The translations under genes and the position numbers were made by a program. From Cyanobacteria bacterium M_surface_7_m2_037 (lineage in GTDB: Bacteria > Cyanobacteriota > Cyanobacteriia > PCC-6307 > Cyanobiaceae): DNA of 9,605 nt. Location: contig VGPP01000063.1 of the NCBI GenBank assembly GCA_016882585.1, forward strand, positions 1-9,605, given 5' to 3'. The notes under the pieces are model-generated. The model had not been told where the DNA came from and did not search any database. It worked only from the letters and a program-made list of their open reading frames with translations. Every line of letters starts with the position of its first letter. Within the stretch, counting starts at the first letter, position 1. Shown one piece after another: positions 6,185-9,605 of this stretch.

Positions 6185-8214
6185 CCGGCCAGCTCCAGCG
6201 GTTGTTCATTCTCCAGCTCGGCTGGCGCCTCCAGCTCCTGCGGGTGGAAGTACTCCCACACCACCTTGGCCATGCCCGGCCCCATGCCTGGCGCGGCCGC
6301 CAGGGTTTCCACGCTGGCGAGCTGGATCGCATCAATCGAGCGGAAGTGGGCCAGCAACTCCTTGATCCGCTTCGGACCCATGCCCGGGATATCGGAGAGG
6401 CGGGATCGTTTCATCCGCTCACCGCGCTGCTGGCGGTGGAAGCTCACGGCGAAGCGGTGGGCCTCATCGCGCAGACGGCGCAGCAATTGCACCCCCAGCT
6501 GCTCAGCGTCGCTCTCCAACGGCTCTTTGGCACCAGGAATGAACACTTCCTCGCGCTGCTTGGCCAGCGAGCACACCACCAGCTCTTCATCGAGATTCAG
6601 TTCCCGCAAGGCCTCCATCACGGCGGAGAGCTGGCCCTTGCCGCCATCGATCATCACCACATCCGGCCAGTCGTTCAGCCCACCGGTGTGCAGAGCGCTG
6701 CCGGCGGAGCGGCGCAGTTCGCGCAGATCGGCCCCCTCCGCCTTGGCCTGGGCCCAGCGGCGGAAGCGGCGGCGGATCACCTCGGCCATGCTCATGAAGT
6801 CGTCCGAGTGGCCAGCTCGAACGCTGCTGCTCTGGATCTTGTATTTGCGGTAGTGCTGCTTGGCCGGCAGGCCGTCGATGAACACCACCTGCGAAGCCAC
6901 CGCATCGCTGCCCTGGATGTGGCTGATGTCGTAGCCCTCGATCCGCCGCGGTGGGCTTGGCAGCTCCAGCAGTTGGGCCAGATCCTCAGTGGCCAGCAGG
7001 TTCTGCTCGCTGGCGCGGCGGGCGCGTTCCAGCTCATAGCTTGCGTTGCGCTGCACCAGTTCGATCAGATCCGCCTTTTGCGAGCGTTGCGGCACCGCCA
7101 GCTTCACCTTGCGGCCGCGCAGTTCGGACAGCCACTCCTCGATCAGCTCCTGCTGAGGCAGCGGCACCTGCAAGAGCAGTTCCGGCGGAATCTCCACGGG
7201 CTCCACCTGGCTGTAGTGCTCCTCCACCACGGTCTGCAGCACGCGGCCGAGGGCTGCTGACCGCTCCGGGGAGGGCGGCAGCTCACCGCCGGCCCCCTCT
7301 TCCGCCGGAGGCATCCCGATCGCATCGGCGGTGAAACCGAGCCGACCCACCAGCTTGCCGGCACGCATCTGAAACAACTGCACCGCCGCCACCCGTTCGT
7401 CGGCCGCCAGAGCCAACACATCCCGGCTCACGGAGCTGTCGCCGATGCTCATTTTCTGATCGGCCGTGAGCGTGTCGATGCCTTGCAGCTGATCGCGCAC
7501 CCTCGCAGCACTTTCAAAATCGAGGCGCTCGGCGTAGCGCTCCATCTGCTCCTGCAGCAGCTGCAGCAGCTCTTCATTGCGGCCCTGGAACACCATCGCC
7601 ACCTGCCTGAGGGTGTGGTGGTAGTCGTCGGAGCTGATCTTTTCCTGGCAGACCCCCGGGCAGCGGCCGATGTCGTAGTTGAGGCAGGTGCGGTCTTTGT
7701 GCAGCGGCTGCGGACGCTGGCGCAACGGGAACACCCGTTTCACCAGCCCCAGGGTGCGGCGCAACAGGCCCACATCCACATAAGGCCCGTAGAACCGGTC
7801 GAGCGGGGAGCGAAACCGGCGTTTGCGCGTGATGAAGATGCGCGGGTAGGCCTCGCTCCAGGTGATGCAGAGATAGGGATATTTCTTGTCGTCCTTCAGC
7901 AGCACATTGAAGTGCGGCTGATGGTTCTTGATCAGGTTGGATTCCAGCGCCAGCGCTTCCGCTTCGCTGTCGGTCACGATGAATTCGATCTCGCACACCT
8001 GCCGCACCATCAAGGCGATGCGGGGCGAGTGGCCATGGCCGCTGCCGCTCTGAAAGTAGCTGCGCACCCGGTTGCGCAGCACCTTGGCCTTGCCGATGTA
8101 GAGGATGCGGTCCTCGCCATCGCGCATCAGATAGCAACCGGGCTCACTGGGCACCTCCTTCAGGCGCGCCTTGAGGCGGGGCGGATCCTGAAGGAGGGGT
8201 TGGATCGTGCTCAA
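6181..8214 (-). CDS. uvrC: Excinuclease ABC subunit C (UvrC)
   Basis: The nuclease of nucleotide excision repair, cutting on both sides of a lesion after UvrA/UvrB recognition. Domains in order: GIY-YIG 3' nuclease (residues 20-105, GCYLM and LYIGKAK, probable catalytic Glu in LESNLIK); Cys-rich region RTCLNYDIGRCPGVC (C177, C185, C189); UVR domain binding UvrB (about 213-247, LDFESAARVRDQL); RNase H-like 5' nuclease (GYDISH D429, MIDGGKGQ D523, RDEAHRFAVSFHR D583/H586); and two helix-hairpin-helix motifs (IPGMGPKRIKELL, APGMGPGMAKVV). The 677-aa length exceeds the usual 610 or so because of low-complexity insertions near 300-322 and 488-512 and a Glu/Ala-rich tail. The start is probably TTG at 8214: an in-frame TAG lies 6 bases upstream and no ATG occurs before residue 30. 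It follows the flavin reductase gene by 10 bases. The first cluster cysteine of E. coli UvrC appears to be Arg165. Confidence 0.97.
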   Translation of the reverse strand: MSTIQPLLQDPPRLKARLKEVPSEPGCYLMRDGEDRILYIGKAKVLRNRVRSYFQSGSGHGHSPRIALMVRQVCEIEFIVTDSEAEALALESNLIKNHQPHFNVLLKDDKKYPYLCITWSEAYPRIFITRKRRFRSPLDRFYGPYVDVGLLRRTLGLVKRVFPLRQRPQPLHKDRTCLNYDIGRCPGVCQEKISSDDYHHTLRQVAMVFQGRNEELLQLLQEQMERYAERLDFESAARVRDQLQGIDTLTADQKMSIGDSSVSRDVLALAADERVAAVQLFQMRAGKLVGRLGFTADAIGMPPAEEGAGGELPPSPERSAALGRVLQTVVEEHYSQVEPVEIPPELLLQVPLPQQELIEEWLSELRGRKVKLAVPQRSQKADLIELVQRNASYELERARRASEQNLLATEDLAQLLELPSPPRRIEGYDISHIQGSDAVASQVVFIDGLPAKQHYRKYKIQSSSVRAGHSDDFMSMAEVIRRRFRRWAQAKAEGADLRELRRSAGSALHTGGLNDWPDVVMIDGGKGQLSAVMEALRELNLDEELVVCSLAKQREEVFIPGAKEPLESDAEQLGVQLLRRLRDEAHRFAVSFHRQQRGERMKRSRLSDIPGMGPKRIKELLAHFRSIDAIQLASVETLAAAPGMGPGMAKVVWEYFHPQELEAPAELENEQPLELAG

Positions 8215-8224
8215 CAGCTACCGC

Positions 8225-8707
8225 TCAGCCGCCGTACTGCCAGCCGGTGCTGCTCAGCTCGAGGGCGGCGCCATCGCGATGCAGCACAGCGCTCTTCACC
8301 TCACCCACGAACACGGTGTGATCGCCATGGGCCACCTGACCCACCAGCTCGCATTCCACAGCGCCGAGGGCATCGTTGAGCACCGGCAGGCCCAGCTCAC
8401 CCAGTTGATAGGGCGCGGCATCGAAGCGGCCACCCACACCCTTCTGGGGCTTGAAGAACACGGCGGCCAGATCCTTCTGATCGGCGGCGAGCACGTTCAG
8501 CGAGAAGCGGCCGGTGCGCTGAATCATGCCGTTGCTGGTGCTATCGGAGCGCACCGCCATCACCACCAGCGGCGGCTCGAACGATCCCTGGGTCACCCAG
8601 CTGGCGGTGAAGCCATTCACCTCCTCGCCTTCGGCCACGCCGCAGATGAACACCCCATGGGGGATCTTGCGCAGCAGCGTTTTTTTGGCGTCGGCGTTGA
8701 GGGCCAT
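8225..8707 (-). CDS. Flavin-reductase-like FMN-binding protein
   Basis: A 160-aa protein of the flavin reductase/DIM6-NTAB split-barrel family, members of which bind FMN and either reduce free flavin with NAD(P)H or form the C-terminal module of cyanobacterial flavodiiron proteins. Seen directly: RKIPHGVFICG at the N-terminus, then NGFTASWVTQGSFEPPLVVM (the flavin phosphate/isoalloxazine binding segment), GRFSLNVLAADQKDLA, and a C-terminal ECELVGQVAHGDHTVFVGEV block. It resembles the stand-alone form of the flavodiiron reductase domain. The frame is open to 8797, but the ATG at 8707 (MALNADAKKTLLRKIPHG) fits the family and leaves a normal intergenic space. Codons 7-9 contain a run of seven A. 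It is the first gene of the minus-strand run, 10 bases before uvrC. A role in supplying or reducing flavin for the photolyase downstream is conjecture. Confidence 0.88.
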   Translation of the reverse strand: MALNADAKKTLLRKIPHGVFICGVAEGEEVNGFTASWVTQGSFEPPLVVMAVRSDSTSNGMIQRTGRFSLNVLAADQKDLAAVFFKPQKGVGGRFDAAPYQLGELGLPVLNDALGAVECELVGQVAHGDHTVFVGEVKSAVLHRDGAALELSSTGWQYGG

Positions 8708-8814
8708 GGGCAGAAGACCGGGAGAACGAAAACCTGCGACGACTCTAGAAACGCCCGTGGGCCTTGGGCTGAGCGGATCACCGCCCTCGAGCACCACTCC
8801 ATAGGATCGGCGCC
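8708..8814. promoter_or_regulatory. Divergent intergenic region between flavin reductase and coaD
   Basis: These 107 bases are the only divergent space in the window, so promoters for both the eight-gene minus run and coaD are expected here. On the minus strand the hexamer TAGAGT (plus-strand 8742-8747) matches TANNNT and is the best -10 candidate, but no good -35 lies 17 bases upstream of it. For coaD a TAGGAT (8802-8807) also fits TANNNT but overlaps the ribosome site, so it is probably not a promoter. No terminator or recognisable operator was seen. Confidence 0.4.
8803..8806 (+). promoter_or_regulatory. Probable Shine-Dalgarno of coaD
   Basis: AGGA ends 8 bases before the coaD ATG at 8815, a normal spacing. 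It supports this start, which also gives the family's usual N-terminus (MQALYPGSFDP). Most other genes here lack a recognisable ribosome site. Confidence 0.5.
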
Positions 8815-9300
8815 ATGCAGGCCCTTTATCCCGGCAGTTTCGATCCGCTCACCCTCGGTCACCTCGATGTGATTGAGCGGGGTTCCAACCTGTTTCAGGG
8901 CCTCACCGTGGCGGTGCTGCGCAACCCGAGCAAAAACCCCTGCTTCAGCGTGGAGCAACGGCTCGAGCAGATCCGCCAGGCCACGCGGCATCTCACCAAC
9001 GTGCAGGTGGCCGCCTTCGATGGCCTCACCGTGGACTTTGCCCAGCGCTGCGGTGCCGGCGTGATCCTGCGGGGCTTGCGTGCCCTCAGCGACTTCGAAT
9101 ACGAGCTGCAGATCGCCCACACCAACAAAAGCCTGGCGCCTGAACTGGAAACCCTCTTCCTCGCCACGGCCACCACCCACAGCTTTCTCAGCAGCTCGGT
9201 GGTGAAGGAGGTGGCGCGCTTTGGCGGCAGCGTCGGTCACATGGTGCCCACAGGAGTGGCAGAAGACCTGGCCAGGCTTTTTAATCAGTCATCCCCTTGA
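8815..9300 (+). CDS. coaD: Phosphopantetheine adenylyltransferase (CoaD)
   Basis: A cytoplasmic enzyme that transfers AMP from ATP to 4'-phosphopantetheine to give dephospho-CoA, the penultimate step of coenzyme A synthesis. The 161-aa length is standard. The nucleotidyltransferase motif YPGSFDPLTLGH carries H16, K40 sits in RNPSKNP, and R86 and R89 sit in ILRGLRALSDFEYELQ. The block FLSSSVVKEVARFGG matches the family's SSS(x)VKE motif. All correspond to the E. coli residues shifted by two. The gene is transcribed away from the flavin reductase and uvrC run, and the next plus-strand gene starts 9 bases after its stop, so the two are probably co-transcribed. Confidence 0.97.
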   Translation: MQALYPGSFDPLTLGHLDVIERGSNLFQGLTVAVLRNPSKNPCFSVEQRLEQIRQATRHLTNVQVAAFDGLTVDFAQRCGAGVILRGLRALSDFEYELQIAHTNKSLAPELETLFLATATTHSFLSSSVVKEVARFGGSVGHMVPTGVAEDLARLFNQSSP

Positions 9301-9309
9301 TCGTTTCCG

Positions 9310-9605
9310 ATGGCTGAGGCGCAGCTCACGTCCGTGCTCGACCAGCTCGATCAACTGGAGGAAATCGTTCTCGATGGCACCCGGGTGCCGTTCAGCGGCG
9401 GCCGTCTGGTGAACGAGCAGGACGCCATCGAACTGATGGATGCGGTGCGCGAGGCCCTGCCGCCGCAGTTGGCCCAGGCGGAAGAACTGGTGGCCAAAAA
9501 AGATGACTTCATCAATCAGGCAAGGCAACAAGCCGACGAAATCCTCAACCAGGCCCGCCAGCAGCGCGAACAACTGATCAACAGCCAGGCGATTCGCCAG
9601 GAAGC
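9310..9605 (+). CDS. Coiled-coil protein, possibly DivIVA/Cdv3-like (3' end outside window)
   Basis: The frame opens with ATG at 9310 and stays open to the right edge, showing 98 codons. The visible part has an N-terminal segment LDQLDQLEEIVLDGTRVPFS and GGRLVNEQDAIELMDAVREA, followed from about residue 55 by a continuous Gln/Glu/Ala-rich helix (QAEELVAKKDDFINQARQQA and so on) with coiled-coil character. There is no signal peptide or membrane segment in the visible part. Similar proteins beside coaD in cyanobacteria are, as far as I recall, annotated as hypothetical, ATP-synthase-b-like or DivIVA-domain proteins, some linked to cell division (Cdv3). I have not been able to check that and give no symbol. 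It starts 9 bases after the coaD stop without a clear Shine-Dalgarno, suggesting coupled expression. Confidence 0.8.
   Translation, partial: MAEAQLTSVLDQLDQLEEIVLDGTRVPFSGGRLVNEQDAIELMDAVREALPPQLAQAEELVAKKDDFINQARQQADEILNQARQQREQLINSQAIRQE

Noticed and set aside
6202..8379. Two long plus-strand open frames (6202-7260 and 7483-8379) opposite uvrC
   Set aside because: uvrC has all expected domains on the minus strand. These translations have no recognisable motifs and show antisense-type composition.
8708..8797. Thirty-codon N-terminal extension of the flavin reductase
   Set aside because: The extension resembles no part of the family and would fill nearly all of the divergent promoter region; the ATG at 8707 gives the usual N-terminus.

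Overview
The window is a GC-rich (clearly above 60% by eye), densely packed chromosomal segment. Its gene content and protein sequences point to a picocyanobacterium of the Synechococcus/Cyanobium type. The evidence is a CobN chelatase subunit, a HemJ-type protoporphyrinogen oxidase, a cyanobacterial small protein resembling DUF2811, a cyanobacterial-style UvrC and an iron-sulfur photolyase-family protein. The species assignment is an inference. I see no tRNA, rRNA, insertion sequence, CRISPR array or phage gene, and no gene-free stretch longer than about 110 bases.

Layout. (1) Positions 1-2251, plus strand: the C-terminal 60% or so of cobN (cobalt insertion, cobamide synthesis), cut by the left edge. 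(2) Positions 2256-8707, minus strand: eight genes in a row that look like one or two transcription units. In transcription order they are: a flavin-reductase-like protein (8707-8225), uvrC (8214-6181), a small exported four-cysteine protein (6184-5879), an FeS-type photolyase/cryptochrome (5882-4332), a DUF2811-like small protein (4283-4050), hemJ (4053-3457), a PHP-domain phosphoesterase (3452-2802) and a conserved-looking protein of unknown function (2774-2256). Three junctions are 4-base stop/start overlaps (TTGA, ATGA, GTGA), and two more have gaps of 4 and 10 bases, so translational coupling is likely. (3) Positions 8708-8814: a 107-base divergent intergenic region, the only obvious place for promoters. 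(4) Positions 8815-9605, plus strand: coaD (coenzyme A synthesis), followed after 9 bases by a coiled-coil protein that runs off the right edge.

How the genes fit together. The minus-strand run joins a light-linked DNA repair block (uvrC plus a photolyase-family flavoprotein, headed by a flavin-binding protein) to a housekeeping block that includes haem/chlorophyll precursor oxidation (hemJ). This is mostly an ordinary core-genome region, and I found no clear new multi-gene system. The most interesting details are at residue level. The photolyase keeps all four cluster cysteines but appears to lack two of the three aromatic residues of the PhrB electron-transfer chain. UvrC appears to lack the first of the four cysteines reported to bind its cluster. 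An uncharacterised exported four-cysteine protein sits, translationally coupled, between these two repair genes.
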